53,052 bases of DNA from Saprospiraceae bacterium. GTDB lineage: Bacteria > Bacteroidota > Bacteroidia > Chitinophagales > Saprospiraceae. Position numbers and translations under genes: made by a program. The stretch is taken from NCBI GenBank assembly GCA_016787345.1, contig JAEUUU010000097.1, positions 1-53,052 of the forward strand. Direction: 5' to 3'. The notes beneath the pieces are model-generated. The model was not told the DNA's origin. It was given only the letters and a program-made list of their open reading frames with translations, and made no database searches. Positions 14,233 to 25,458 of this stretch are shown here, one piece after another. Within the stretch, counting starts at the first letter, position 1; each line of letters begins with the position of its first letter.

Positions 14233-17200
14233 TCACTCCTTCACCCACCGCGCCAGCTCGTACCGCCCCTGCGCGCTTTCCACCCAAATGGCATACAAAC
14301 CCGCCGGCAAATCTGTCACCGCCCAGGGAATGCGATTGTCACCGGCCTGCAAACGAATCTGCCGGCTATCGACGATGCGGCCGGTGGCGTCGAGCAGTGT
14401 CAAGCGGGCATCGCCTTCGGCGCGACTGCCGATCTGCACGGTGATCTGGGTGCTGGCCGGGGAAGGATACACTCTGATTTTACCCAAAGAACCGGCTTCG
14501 GCCGGGGCCGCGCTGACGGGATTCAGGGCCGTGCCTTCGGCGGAGAGCATAAAATCGATCGGGGCGTAGTTGCCGGAACTCGACAAGGGGAATACCCGGA
14601 AATAGTACGTCGTATTACCTTCCAGACCGGTCAGGGTCAGCGTGTTGTTGTCGATTTCGACGGGATTGCACCAAATGGACGTGAAGCCGCCGCATGCGCC
14701 CTCGAACACTTGCGCGCCGAGACTGGAAAAAAGATAGTCGATCGGACTAATGTCTTCATAATCAATAGTTATGGTCACATTGCCGCCATCGGAATCGGTT
14801 GTGAATTGGTACCACACGTCGTAGGGACGGGATATGCCATCGGCCGTCGGTGCGTCGTACGGCGGGCAAAGCGGCTCCGCAGAACCGGTGGCGCCGGTCG
14901 TGGTTTGCGGTCCCGGATTGGTGAACACGCCGGGTGTCGGGGTGATGGAAACAGCCTGGTCGCAGTGGTCGTTGGGTGGCGGTGCCGGGGCGGCGGACAT
15001 GCAAATTTCAAACTCGGAAGAAGTGCCCAATCCCCGGGAATACACCCGCAGCCAGTATTTGTTGCCCGGTTCGAGTCCGGAGATGTCTTCCACGTTTTCC
15101 GCCAGGAAAAAACATTCGATTGGAACGAGGTTGCCGCAAGCGCCGCCGAATACCTGCATTTGCACCCCATCGCCGAAATGCCGCCACATCTCGAAGATGA
15201 CTGCCGTGCGGTCGGCCGGCACGACAAAACTGAACCACACATCGTCGTCTTCGTAGCCGTAGCAGTTCAGGCCGTCGGCGTAATTACCCGTGGCAAGCGC
15301 GGTATTGACGATAAAACTCACACAACTACCGTCTTCGGGCAGGGGCGGGAATACCAGAGCCTGCTCGCAGAGGTCGTTGACAACGGGCAGCGGCAGTTTA
15401 AGACTCAGATCAAAAAACGCGTATTCAAATTGTTGTTGCGTATATAAACGCAGGTAGTACACGGTTCCCGGCATCAGACTGTCGATGTGCCCGTCGCCGT
15501 CGTCGTAGCAGCCCAGGAATTCGAGACTGCCGCAATCGCCCTGATACAGTTCCATGATGAGGCCGTAATCGTTGAAGGCATCATCGACGTCGATGTTGAA
15601 CACCACGCGCTCATGGTTGTCGGGCAGGGTGAAAGTGTACCAAACATCGTCGTCGGCCCAGCCGTTGCAGGCCAATGCCGCCTGGCCGCCAGCGGCCAGC
15701 GTGGTGCCGGAAAGGGTCACCCAGGCGCCGTTTTCGGGCAGCGGCGGGAAGGCCGCGGCGCCCGGACATTCGTCGTTGGCCGGCGGAGGCGGCGCCACCC
15801 GGAGGCAAATCTGGATGCTGGTGACCTCGTTCGGCTCCCAGCTGTATGCTTTCAGGTAATAGGTTTCTCCCGGTATCAGGTCGGGGATAACATTGACCCC
15901 GTCGGTATGGCAGCTGTGTAAAACCAGGTTATTGCAGTCTCCGCTGTAAATACTCACCGCCTCAAATGGCGAGCCGGATACATTGACCCAGTTGATCAGC
16001 ATGGTGTTTGTGTTGGGCGGCACGATAAAACTGTACCACACATCGTCGTCCACTACGCCGAAACAATCATCATCGTAATCGCCCGTGGCGTTTTTCGTGT
16101 CGGCGATCACAGATGCGCAGCTGCCGTCGGTCGGGATGGCCGGGAAGGGTATGGCATTGATGCAGAGATCGTTGGGCGGCGGGGGCGGCAGGGTGCGCAG
16201 ACAAATGTCGAACACCGGCTGGGCAATGGTGCTGTTGGTAAAAGCCCGGATGAAATAGGTGTCGCCCGGGATCAGGTTGTTAAAGATCAGAGGGGTATTT
16301 TGACTGAAACAACCCAGCGCGACCTGGCTGCCGCAGTTGCCGCCGATCAGTTCGAAAGCTTCCTGGCCGTTGCTTAATGCGCTGGAAATCAATTCAACTT
16401 TCAGATCGGTCACGTTGGCCGGCACGACGAAGGAGAACCAGACATCATCCTGCGGATTGATGCCGCAATTGTTGTTTCCTGCGCTGGTCGCCCAGCGGGC
16501 ATCCACCGACACCGTGGCGCAAGCGCCATTGGCCGGGATGGCCGGGAATGGCTGTGCGTTGGCACAAGCGTCGTTGGGCGGCGGGGGCGGGGGGAGTTTC
16601 AGGCAAAAATTGAACTGCGCATTCACCCCCTCATCTTTTGTAAAAACACGGGCAAAGTAAGTTTGACCCGGTACGAGGTCTTTCAACAAGCCCGCTCCGT
16701 CGTCGTAGTTTTCGTGAAAAGGCAGATTAAACCCGCATTCATCATAAAAATACAACACGAGTTGGCTGTTGCCGCCGAGCACTTCGGTTTCGTACAGCAA
16801 ACGGGTGGTATTGGCGGGCACGATAAACGAGTACCAAAGGTCGTCGTCGGCATGCCAGGGCGCCTGCTCATCCTGAAAACCAGGCAGGGGAGGAGACTGG
16901 TTGCCGGTCGCGCCGGCGGTATTGACCAAAACGGTGGCGCAGCTGCCGTCGGCCGGGATGGCAGGGAAGGCTGCTGCCTGGAAACAATGCTCGTTGTCGG
17001 CCGTGGAAACACTCGGCACGGCCGCCACGCAAATACCGCCGATATTGCCCGAAACTTTATCCAAATAGTCCCAAAAACGCAGGTAATACGTGCCGGGTGG
17101 CAGGGCGGAGTAGGGTAGTTGGGGCATCAGGTTATTCGGGTTGAGGTCGTCTTTACACGCCAACTGGATCAAATTGTCGCAATCCGTTGCGTAATACAAA

Positions 17201-19206
17201 GCCAGGGCGCCGTCGGTGATGCCATTCGGGCCGGTTCCGGCGGCTGTAGAAATGAGCACGTCGGCTTTGTAAGTCAGTTCAAATTTGAACCAGACGTCGC
17301 CTGTGCTGTAATCGCCGCAGCCCGGAGCGGGCAGTCCGGGGGTAGCGCTGGCGGTTTCCCAACTCAGCGGGCCGGAGAAAGAGCAACTTTGGCCTTCCTG
17401 CGCAGGCAGTAAAATGGCGCCGCAGGGTTCGTCGTTGACCGGCGGCAATACCGCGCGGAGGCAAATCTGGTATTGTGCGCCGTCGTCGTTGTCGGGCGTG
17501 CAGGTTTTCATTAAATAAGTGGCGCCCGGTGTAAGGTTCGGGATAATGCCTTGCGATTCGACAAAACAGGCCAGCGAAGTGAGCGGGTCGCAGTTGCCGG
17601 CATAAATACGCACCCCTTGTTCGACCGGGTTGCCGTTTACCGAACATTCAAAAGCCAGTTGGGTGATGCCGGGCGGAACGGTGAAGGTATACCATACGTC
17701 GTCGTCGCCGATTGCGCCGCAATTGGTCGTTGGCGGTCCGGTGGCGCCGATGGTATTCACGTCCACCGAAGCGCAACTGCCGTCGGCCGTAATGGCCGGA
17801 AAGGGCAGGGCGGTGATGCAGTTGTCGTTCGGCACCAGCGAAGCGGTCGGCAGGGCCGCCACACAAATGCCGCCGATGCTACCCGAAACCTTGTCCTGAT
17901 AATCCCAAAAACGGATAAAATAAAGACCTGCGGGCAAGGCATTCAGTTGAATCTGCGGCATATTTCCCGGCCCCGAATCGTCGTCGCAGGTGATTTGTGT
18001 AAATGTCCCCGAGCAGCTGTCGGCCGCGTACAACAGCATGGCGCCGTCAGTAATCACGCCTGCCGCCGTGCTGATGAATAGGTCGGACGCCTCGCCGAGT
18101 TCGAAAGAAAACCACACGTCGCCGGTGCTGTAACTGCCACAACCCGGATTGGCGAAACCTGCCGAAGTAGTCGCGTTGGCCCAGTTGACAGGCATGTTGG
18201 GTGTGCAGACGGCGCCGGCGTTTACCGGTAGCGGAATGGCGGAACAGGGTTCGTCGTTGGCGACGGGTTGGGCCGAGGCCGGTTGAGCGGCCACACAAAT
18301 GCCGCCAAAATTGGCCGAAGTGCGGTCGCTGACGTCCCAGAATCGGATATAATACTGGCCCGGCAACAACGCGATGGCACTGATAAAGGGCATCGATTGA
18401 AAAGTCTGGTCGTTGTTGCAAATCAGCAGACTCAGTGCGCCGACGCAATTTGAACCGCTGTACAGGGCCATGGCGCCGTCGGTAATGCCGTCTGGCCCAA
18501 CGCCCGGCAGCGTATTGATCACTATGTCGGAAGTATCGTCGAGTTCGAATGAGAACCACACATCTCCGGTGGCATATCCGCCGCAGCCGGGCGGAGCGAT
18601 GGAGGCCGTCGCGCTGGCGTAGAGCCAGGAATAGGACTGTGCAGGTGTACAACTGTCGGCCGAAATCACCGTCAGCGGACTGGCATTACAGGGGTCGTCG
18701 TTGGAGGTGTTGAGCGGTACCGGTTCCGTGGCGACGCAAATGCCGCCGATTACCCCGGAGGTTTTGTCGGCATAGTCCCAGAACCGGATAAAATAAGTAC
18801 CCGGCGCCTGGGCGCCCAGTGCAATTTGCGGCATGCTGCCGGGGCCACTGTCGTCGTTGCACTGCAGCAGGAAATAGGTGCCGGCGCATGGATCGCCGTA
18901 ATACAGTTCCATAGCGCCGTCGGTGATGGCGCCGGGGCCGTTGCCGGCCAAAGTGGTGATAAAGATATTGGAAGCGGTGTCGAGGGTGAATTTGAACCAG
19001 ACGTCGCCGGTGGAATAGTTGCCGCAAAAAGGCTGGGCAAAGCCGGGTGTGGCGGTGGCATCCTGCCAGTTCAGCGCCTGATCGGGTACGCAGGAGGCGC
19101 CGTTGAGCAAGGGCAACTGGATTGCTCCGCAGGGGTTGTCGTTGACGGGCTGGGCCAGCAATTGGGCGGCAGAAAGCCACAGCAGCAGGCATAGGAGTTG
19201 TTTCAT
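14233..19206 (-). CDS. Giant secreted protein, 11 repeats and T9SS type A sorting domain
   Basis: A 1657-residue exported protein. Residues 1-18 (KQLLCLLLWLSAAQLLAQ) are a signal peptide. Eleven repeats of about 115-155 residues follow, each opening with a VNDxPC or PNDxC motif and often DGSC. Two subtypes alternate: type A (repeats 1, 2, 3 and 5) has YSTGDVWFKFEL and ends YFIRFWDYxDKxSG-IGGICVA; type B (repeats 4 and 6-11) has DDDVWYSFIVP and ends with an ICLR-like strand, joined by PPPPPND linkers. These look like beta-sandwich modules, related in style to pre-peptidase C-terminal domains. The last about 85 residues (IRVYPSPASTQITVQ onward) are a T9SS type A sorting domain, so the protein should be on the cell surface or released. 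The function could be adhesion or binding; no catalytic motif is seen. Confidence 0.9.
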   Translation of the reverse strand: MKQLLCLLLWLSAAQLLAQPVNDNPCGAIQLPLLNGASCVPDQALNWQDATATPGFAQPFCGNYSTGDVWFKFTLDTASNIFITTLAGNGPGAITDGAMELYYGDPCAGTYFLLQCNDDSGPGSMPQIALGAQAPGTYFIRFWDYADKTSGVIGGICVATEPVPLNTSNDDPCNASPLTVISADSCTPAQSYSWLYASATASIAPPGCGGYATGDVWFSFELDDTSDIVINTLPGVGPDGITDGAMALYSGSNCVGALSLLICNNDQTFQSMPFISAIALLPGQYYIRFWDVSDRTSANFGGICVAAQPASAQPVANDEPCSAIPLPVNAGAVCTPNMPVNWANATTSAGFANPGCGSYSTGDVWFSFELGEASDLFISTAAGVITDGAMLLYAADSCSGTFTQITCDDDSGPGNMPQIQLNALPAGLYFIRFWDYQDKVSGSIGGICVAALPTASLVPNDNCITALPFPAITADGSCASVDVNTIGATGPPTTNCGAIGDDDVWYTFTVPPGITQLAFECSVNGNPVEQGVRIYAGNCDPLTSLACFVESQGIIPNLTPGATYLMKTCTPDNDDGAQYQICLRAVLPPVNDEPCGAILLPAQEGQSCSFSGPLSWETASATPGLPAPGCGDYSTGDVWFKFELTYKADVLISTAAGTGPNGITDGALALYYATDCDNLIQLACKDDLNPNNLMPQLPYSALPPGTYYLRFWDYLDKVSGNIGGICVAAVPSVSTADNEHCFQAAAFPAIPADGSCATVLVNTAGATGNQSPPLPGFQDEQAPWHADDDLWYSFIVPANTTRLLYETEVLGGNSQLVLYFYDECGFNLPFHENYDDGAGLLKDLVPGQTYFARVFTKDEGVNAQFNFCLKLPPPPPPNDACANAQPFPAIPANGACATVSVDARWATSAGNNNCGINPQDDVWFSFVVPANVTDLKVELISSALSNGQEAFELIGGNCGSQVALGCFSQNTPLIFNNLIPGDTYFIRAFTNSTIAQPVFDICLRTLPPPPPNDLCINAIPFPAIPTDGSCASVIADTKNATGDYDDDCFGVVDDDVWYSFIVPPNTNTMLINWVNVSGSPFEAVSIYSGDCNNLVLHSCHTDGVNVIPDLIPGETYYLKAYSWEPNEVTSIQICLRVAPPPPANDECPGAAAFPPLPENGAWVTLSGTTLAAGGQAALACNGWADDDVWYTFTLPDNHERVVFNIDVDDAFNDYGLIMELYQGDCGSLEFLGCYDDGDGHIDSLMPGTVYYLRLYTQQQFEYAFFDLSLKLPLPVVNDLCEQALVFPPLPEDGSCVSFIVNTALATGNYADGLNCYGYEDDDVWFSFVVPADRTAVIFEMWRHFGDGVQMQVFGGACGNLVPIECFFLAENVEDISGLEPGNKYWLRVYSRGLGTSSEFEICMSAAPAPPPNDHCDQAVSITPTPGVFTNPGPQTTTGATGSAEPLCPPYDAPTADGISRPYDVWYQFTTDSDGGNVTITIDYEDISPIDYLFSSLGAQVFEGACGGFTSIWCNPVEIDNNTLTLTGLEGNTTYYFRVFPLSSSGNYAPIDFMLSAEGTALNPVSAAPAEAGSLGKIRVYPSPASTQITVQIGSRAEGDARLTLLDATGRIVDSRQIRLQAGDNRIPWAVTDLPAGLYAIWVESAQGRYELARWVKE

Positions 19207-19226
19207 CGGTCAGCAGATCAATTTGT

Positions 19227-19260
19227 AAAAGATACCTGCAAAACTCCTCCCTTCTGCAAA
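19227..19260 (-). promoter_or_regulatory. Candidate promoter of the giant T9SS gene
   Basis: On the minus strand TTTG (19257-19260), a 22-nt spacer and TATCTTTT (19227-19234) resemble TTG-N17-23-TAnnTTTG with one mismatch, 20 nt before the ATG. The rest of the 253-nt gap to sdhC (19261-19459) shows only AT-rich sequence and no clear sdh promoter. Confidence 0.4.
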
Positions 19261-19459
19261 GGACAATGTTTCTGCCTTGTTCAAAAAGGGTAAAAAAGTG
19301 TAAAATTCGACTTGCAGCCTCCCCTCAACTAAATGTCATAATCTTGAACCCGTATAAATAAGCAACTTCCATCCCCCCAATTTTTAACTAAAATTTGTAT
19401 GCTGCGTTTCGCCCATTAGTTTTACGGCCGCAAAACGCAAACCCAGATTTTAGGATACC

Positions 19460-20143
19460 ATGAATTGGTTTACCCGTTTTCTTACGTCCTCGCTCGGTCA
19501 GAAGTTCATTATGTCGCTGACCGGTATCTTCCTGATGCTTTTTCTCATCGTGCACCTGCTCGGCAACCTTCAGTTGTTGAAAGACGATGGCGGCGAAGCG
19601 TTTAACAGTTATGCGTATTTCATGACGCACAACCCCCTCATCAAAACCGTTTCCTACACGCTTTATGCATCCATTCTGTTGCATGCCATCCAGGGCATCC
19701 TGCTCTGGCAGCGCAACAAGGCTGCGCGGGGCAACGTCCGCTACGCCGTTCAGCACACGCGTTCGAGCGAGCGCCCAGCCCGCAATATGGCCTGGATCGG
19801 GATCATCATTTTTATTTTCCTCGTACTGCACATGTACCAGTTCTGGTTCCAGATGCACTGGGGCAAAGTGCCTTTTGTGGAATATGATTCACTCGACCAT
19901 CCGGTGAAAGACCTCTACACCCTCGTCGCCGCATCGTATGAAAATATCGGCTACGTGGTGTTCTACGTGGTCTGCATGGTTGTGGTGGCAGCCCACCTCT
20001 GGCACGGCTTCTGGTCGTCGCTCCAGACCCTGGGCATCAACCACCGCAAATACAACGGCCTAATTCATTTCATCGGTGCGGCTTATGCCATCGGTGTACC
20101 GTTCCTTTTTGCCGTCATTCCGGTCTGGATGTACGTTTTTTAG
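19460..20143 (+). CDS. sdhC: Succinate dehydrogenase cytochrome b subunit
   Basis: A 227-residue membrane anchor of the b558-type single-subunit family (SdhC of Bacteroidota), which binds haem and menaquinone and holds SdhAB at the inner membrane. Five hydrophobic helices are visible, starting with FIMSLTGIFLMLFLIVHLLG (17-36) and LYASILLHAIQGILLW. Conserved His residues lie in the helices (VHLLGN, LHAIQG, LHMYQF and AHLWHGFWSS) and fit haem axial ligands. It begins the sdh cluster. A strong foldback repeat separates it from sdhA by 139 nt, which may set the ratio of anchor to catalytic subunits. Confidence 0.95.
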   Translation: MNWFTRFLTSSLGQKFIMSLTGIFLMLFLIVHLLGNLQLLKDDGGEAFNSYAYFMTHNPLIKTVSYTLYASILLHAIQGILLWQRNKAARGNVRYAVQHTRSSERPARNMAWIGIIIFIFLVLHMYQFWFQMHWGKVPFVEYDSLDHPVKDLYTLVAASYENIGYVVFYVVCMVVVAAHLWHGFWSSLQTLGINHRKYNGLIHFIGAAYAIGVPFLFAVIPVWMYVF

Positions 20144-20249
20144 GGTTTATGAGGGTTGATAAGGGTTTATGAGGGTTTATAAAAAGGGTTGTTCCCTCCC
20201 TCAATTTTATCAACCTAATAAACTTTATCAACCCTCAACCTCATCAACC
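20143..20249. repeat. Foldback element 3 inside the sdhC-sdhA interval
   Basis: The left arm (20143-20184) is four near-identical 10-bp units: AGGGTTTATG, AGGGTTGATA, AGGGTTTATG, AGGGTTTATA. The right arm (20205-20249) is an imperfect reverse complement built from TTTATCAACC-like units. The junction AAAAAGGGTTGTTCC resembles the core AAAGGGTTATTTCTG of element 1. Unlike most of the other elements it lies inside an operon, between two genes on the same strand. Confidence 0.85.
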
Positions 20250-20282
20250 ACTCCATTTACAAACACATCAACATCCGCATAT

Positions 20283-22210
<1,928 letters not shown>

Positions 22211-22214
<4 letters not shown>

Positions 22215-22699
22215 TGATCCCGCGCGAGGAAGCCATCAAACGCATCTGTGACTTTCTCACCCAAATCGGAATTCCCTTCCAAAAAGCCCCGATCGAAGGC
22301 AGGAGTTTTTTACCCGGCCTGAAAATCGACCAAGGTTCTTTGACAATTGATGTAGACAAACTCGAATACCCAGGCGATATCCTGCACGAAGCCGGGCATA
22401 TCGCCTTGTTCGACCCACTGAAGCGGCCTTTTCTCAATCAGGAAATGCTCGACACGCAGCCTTCGGAACAAAGCGAAGAAATCGGGGTGCAACTCTGGTC
22501 GTACTTCGCCGCCGAAGCTTGCGGTGTACCGGCAGAAATGGTGTTTCACGACGGCGGCTACCACACGCAGAACAAATGGATAATCGACAATTTCCGCAAA
22601 CGGATTTTTGTCGGAATGCCGCTGCTGGTCTGGATGCGCATCGCGGACCCCGTTCCGAAAGGCGAATATCCTGTGATTAGAAACTGGCTACGCCAATAA
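22211..22699 (+). CDS. HExxH-motif protein, possibly an IrrE/ImmA-like zinc peptidase
   Basis: A 162-residue soluble protein. HEAGH at residues 59-63 is a zinc-peptidase signature, and [18 protein letters not shown] downstream resembles the ExxA-FAA helix of IrrE/ImmA-type (M78) peptidases that supplies the third zinc ligand. The family itself is not recognised, and there is no helix-turn-helix. The ATG overlaps the sdhA stop by 4 bases (ATGA; a second Met follows directly), so it is translationally coupled to sdhA. Its role with succinate dehydrogenase is unknown; an assembly or maturation function is only a guess. Codon composition is intermediate. Confidence 0.7.
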
Positions 22700-22708
22700 A
22701 CGATACAC

Positions 22709-22945
22709 ATGGATACTGCCAACCTGCTCAACGGCGCCGGCGTCAGCCTGATTTTGGCCGCGTTTTTCCTCCAGACCTTCCGCATCGTGTCGGGAGAAAG
22801 CCGGGTGTACTACGGGCTCAACCTGGCCGGCGGCATTTTGGCCACCTGCGGCGCCTGGATGATCGGCGCCTGGCCTTTTGTAGTGCTGGAAGTAACCTGG
22901 ACGGCAGTAGCGGTAATCGGTTTGTTGAAGTCATTTAAAACCTGA
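22709..22945 (+). CDS. CBU_0592-type small membrane protein
   Basis: A 78-residue protein with about three hydrophobic helices: GAGVSLILAAFFLQTF (9-24), YGLNLAGGILATCGAWM (35-51) and FVVLEVTWTAVAVIGLL (57-73). The pattern, with GLNL-GG and EVTWTAVAVIGL, matches the CBU_0592 family of small bacterial membrane proteins of unknown function. It begins 9 nt after the HExxH gene and ends 8 nt before the next one, so it belongs to the same transcription unit between sdhA and sdhB. Confidence 0.8.
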   Translation: MDTANLLNGAGVSLILAAFFLQTFRIVSGESRVYYGLNLAGGILATCGAWMIGAWPFVVLEVTWTAVAVIGLLKSFKT

Positions 22946-22953
22946 GAGTACCC

Positions 22954-23574
22954 ATGAAAACACTTGTCATCAACCTGTTTTTATGCCTGTTCCTGATCGG
23001 AAAAAGTTTTGGTCAGCAAAATATACTGGAAAATGCGTCTTTTGAAACAGATCAAACCGGTTGCGGTCAAGTACCGACTGACTGGTATGATTGTAGCGAT
23101 TCGCCTGTAAATAATTCACCGGTAGATATTCAACCTGGCTGCTATGGAGTTTACAAACCAGCGGCTGATGGTTATAATTATCTCAGCATGGTTGTGCGTG
23201 ATGATGGAACAAAAGAATCAATAGGCCAATTTCTTCCTGAAAATCTGCTGAAGGATAGTTTTTACATATTGACCATTTCAGTTTGTCGTTCGGAAGTGTT
23301 TTTAGGTTATTCTAAATTAATAGGAAAAGAGATTCAATTGAGTACGCCGGTTGTGCTTAATATTTGGGGTGGGAATCAATCTTGTGATCACAAACAATTA
23401 TTGGCTAGGACGGAACTTGTCACCCAAATGGACTGGACACAATACGAATTTGATCTGTTGCCTGAAACTGATATTTCAGAGTTTATTATCGAAGCCTGTT
23501 TTAATGAAAGTTCAAGGATTTATTACAACGGAAACATTCTTATAGACAATATTATTCTGACCAAAATACCTTGA
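22954..23574 (+). CDS. AT-rich secreted protein of unknown function
   Basis: A 206-residue exported protein: residues 1-20 ([19 protein letters not shown]) form a signal peptide ending before QQ. The mature part begins [15 protein letters not shown] and ends with IDNIILTKI; this ENASFE to DNI framing is like carbohydrate-binding-type beta-sandwich modules found in many Bacteroidota surface proteins, but no sorting domain is present. Base composition is strikingly different: a sample 60-nt line is about one-third G+C, while a comparable line of sdhA is about 70%. It therefore looks like a recent arrival in the sdh cluster. No function can be given. Confidence 0.72.
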   Translation: MKTLVINLFLCLFLIGKSFGQQNILENASFETDQTGCGQVPTDWYDCSDSPVNNSPVDIQPGCYGVYKPAADGYNYLSMVVRDDGTKESIGQFLPENLLKDSFYILTISVCRSEVFLGYSKLIGKEIQLSTPVVLNIWGGNQSCDHKQLLARTELVTQMDWTQYEFDLLPETDISEFIIEACFNESSRIYYNGNILIDNIILTKIP

Positions 23575-23599
23575 TAATAAAATAGTTAAGCAAATTATC

Positions 23600-24349
23600 A
23601 TGAGACTCACGCTCAAAATCTGGCGCCAAGGCGGCAAGTACAAAGGCGAATTCGTCACGTATCAACTCGACAACGTCAACGAACACATGTCGTTCCTTGA
23701 AATGCTCGACGTGCTCAACGAACAACTCGTCGCCCGCCGCGAAGAACCCGTCGCCTTCGAACACGACTGCCGCGAAGGCATCTGCGGCACCTGCTCGCTG
23801 GTGATCGACGGCCGTGCGCACGGCCCCATGAAAGGAACAACGACCTGCCAGGTGCACATGCGCCATTATAAAGACGGCGAGACCATCGTGATCGAGCCAT
23901 TCCGCGCCCAGGCGTTCCCGGTGATCAAAGACCTCGTGGTCGATCGCTCGGCCTTCGACCGGATCATCCAGTCGGGCGGCTACGTGAACGTCAATACCGG
24001 CCAGGCGCAGGATGCCAACAGCATTCCGATTGAAAAAGACCAGGCTTCCCGTTCTTTCGACGCTGCCGCCTGCATTGGTTGCGGCGCTTGTGTGGCGGCT
24101 TGTCCCAACGCTTCGGCCATGCTGTTTACCTCGGCCAAAGTGAGCCACCTGGCCCTGCTGCCCCAGGGCGCCGTCGAGCGCCGGCAACGTGTACTTTCCA
24201 TGGTCGCCCAGATGGACAAGGAAGGATTCGGCCGTTGCTCCAACGTAAAAGCCTGCGAAGCCGAGTGCCCGAAAGAAATCTCGGTGGAGAACATCGCCCG
24301 CATGAACCGCGAGTATCTGGCGGCGACGTTTGCTTCGGAAAAGGTGTGA
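23600..24349 (+). CDS. sdhB: Succinate dehydrogenase/fumarate reductase iron-sulfur subunit
   Basis: A 249-residue iron-sulfur protein linking SdhA to SdhC. The [2Fe-2S] ligands are Cys57, Cys62, Cys65 and Cys83 ([13 protein letters not shown] and TTCQ). The ferredoxin-like part has [13 protein letters not shown] (Cys158, 161, 164, 168) and [14 protein letters not shown] (Cys213, 219, 223), which hold the remaining two clusters. It is separated from sdhA by three genes (about 1.4 kb), which is unusual, and is followed by a strong terminator at 24381-24417. All subunits of a Bacteroidota complex II are thus present. Confidence 0.97.
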   Translation: MRLTLKIWRQGGKYKGEFVTYQLDNVNEHMSFLEMLDVLNEQLVARREEPVAFEHDCREGICGTCSLVIDGRAHGPMKGTTTCQVHMRHYKDGETIVIEPFRAQAFPVIKDLVVDRSAFDRIIQSGGYVNVNTGQAQDANSIPIEKDQASRSFDAAACIGCGACVAACPNASAMLFTSAKVSHLALLPQGAVERRQRVLSMVAQMDKEGFGRCSNVKACEAECPKEISVENIARMNREYLAATFASEKV

Positions 24350-24380
24350 AATAACCGCCCTTTGGCGTTGTAAAAAAATA

Positions 24381-24417
24381 AAACGCCGGCCTTTGCAATT
24401 AGCAGGGGCCGGCGTTT
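24381..24417. terminator. Bidirectional terminator after sdhB
   Basis: AAACGCCGGCC (24381-24391) pairs with GGCCGGCGTTT (24407-24417) over a 15-nt loop. T-rich sequence follows on the plus strand, and the A-rich 24372-24383 provides a U-tract for the minus-strand trpS transcript. Confidence 0.85.
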
Positions 24418-24437
24418 ATTATTTCAGCGATGTAAGT

Positions 24438-25445
24438 TCACCCTCTCAACCCCGGCAACCCCGTCAATTCCCGTACTTCCCGCAAAGTTTGCTGGGCTGT
24501 TTTGCGGATTTCCGCGCTGCTGGCCTGGATTTGGGCTTTGACGGCTTTCTTATCGGCATTCAGCTCCTGATAGCGCTCGCGCAGGGGATTGACCAGCCCG
24601 ACGACGGCGTTGGCCACGGCCTCTTTCAGGTCGCTGTAGCGCAGGGCGCCGGCTTCATAGTCGGCCATCAGGGCGCTGTGGGCGTCGAGGTGACCGCAGG
24701 CGCGCAGGAGTTCGAACAGGTTTTGCACACCGGGGCTCATTTGGCCGGCTGGCGTGTCGCCCGTGTCGGTTACGGCCGATTTGATTTGTTTGCGCACGCG
24801 GTCTTCTTCGCCGAAAAGGTTGATGTAGTGTTTTTCGCCCAGGCTTTTGCTCATCTTGCGGGTCGGATCGGCCGGCGAGAGGATTTTGGGCGTTTCGGTA
24901 AAGAGCGGTTCCGGCGCGACGAAGTATTCCTTGCCGAACTGGTAATTGAACCGCTGTGCGATGTTGCGCGAAAGTTCAAGGTGTTGTTCCTGGTCTTTGC
25001 CCACCGGTACGTAATCGGCGCGGTAAATCAGGATGTCGGCCGCCTGCAGAACCGGGTAGTAGAACAGTCCGGCGCCGACAAAGGCCTCTTTGCCGGAGTT
25101 GTCTTCCAGTTGTTGCGATTTGTCTTTAAACTGCGTCATCCGGCTCAGTTCGCCGTAGGAAGTGACGCAGCCCAGTATCCAACCCAGTTCGACGTGTTCG
25201 GGTACGAGGCTCTGGATAAAGAGATTTTCCGGTTTGACGCCGCAGGCCAGCAGGTAAAACGCCATTTTCCAGGTATTCTCCCGGAGTTGATCGGGCTTGT
25301 AGGGCATCGTCATGGAATGGTAGTCCACGACCCCATAGAAGCAGCGATACTCTTGTTGCAAGCGCACCCAGTTTTGCACCGCCCCGAAGTAGTTGCCGAG
25401 ATGGAGGTCGCCGGTTGGCTGAATGCCGGAGAGAACGGTTTTCAT
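24438..25445 (-). CDS. trpS: Tryptophan--tRNA ligase
   Basis: A 335-residue class I aminoacyl-tRNA synthetase that charges tRNA-Trp. The HIGH-type motif is PTGDLHLGNYFG (residues 10-21), and the KMSKS loop is RKMSKSLG near residue 196. The ADILIYRADYVPVGKDQEQH stretch is typical of TrpRS. Length and motifs are normal. It lies 13 nt after the ridA-like gene on the same strand, probably co-transcribed, and shares the bidirectional terminator with sdhB. Confidence 0.96.
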   Translation of the reverse strand: MKTVLSGIQPTGDLHLGNYFGAVQNWVRLQQEYRCFYGVVDYHSMTMPYKPDQLRENTWKMAFYLLACGVKPENLFIQSLVPEHVELGWILGCVTSYGELSRMTQFKDKSQQLEDNSGKEAFVGAGLFYYPVLQAADILIYRADYVPVGKDQEQHLELSRNIAQRFNYQFGKEYFVAPEPLFTETPKILSPADPTRKMSKSLGEKHYINLFGEEDRVRKQIKSAVTDTGDTPAGQMSPGVQNLFELLRACGHLDAHSALMADYEAGALRYSDLKEAVANAVVGLVNPLRERYQELNADKKAVKAQIQASSAEIRKTAQQTLREVRELTGLPGLRG

Positions 25446-25458
25446 GGAAAAAGAAAGT

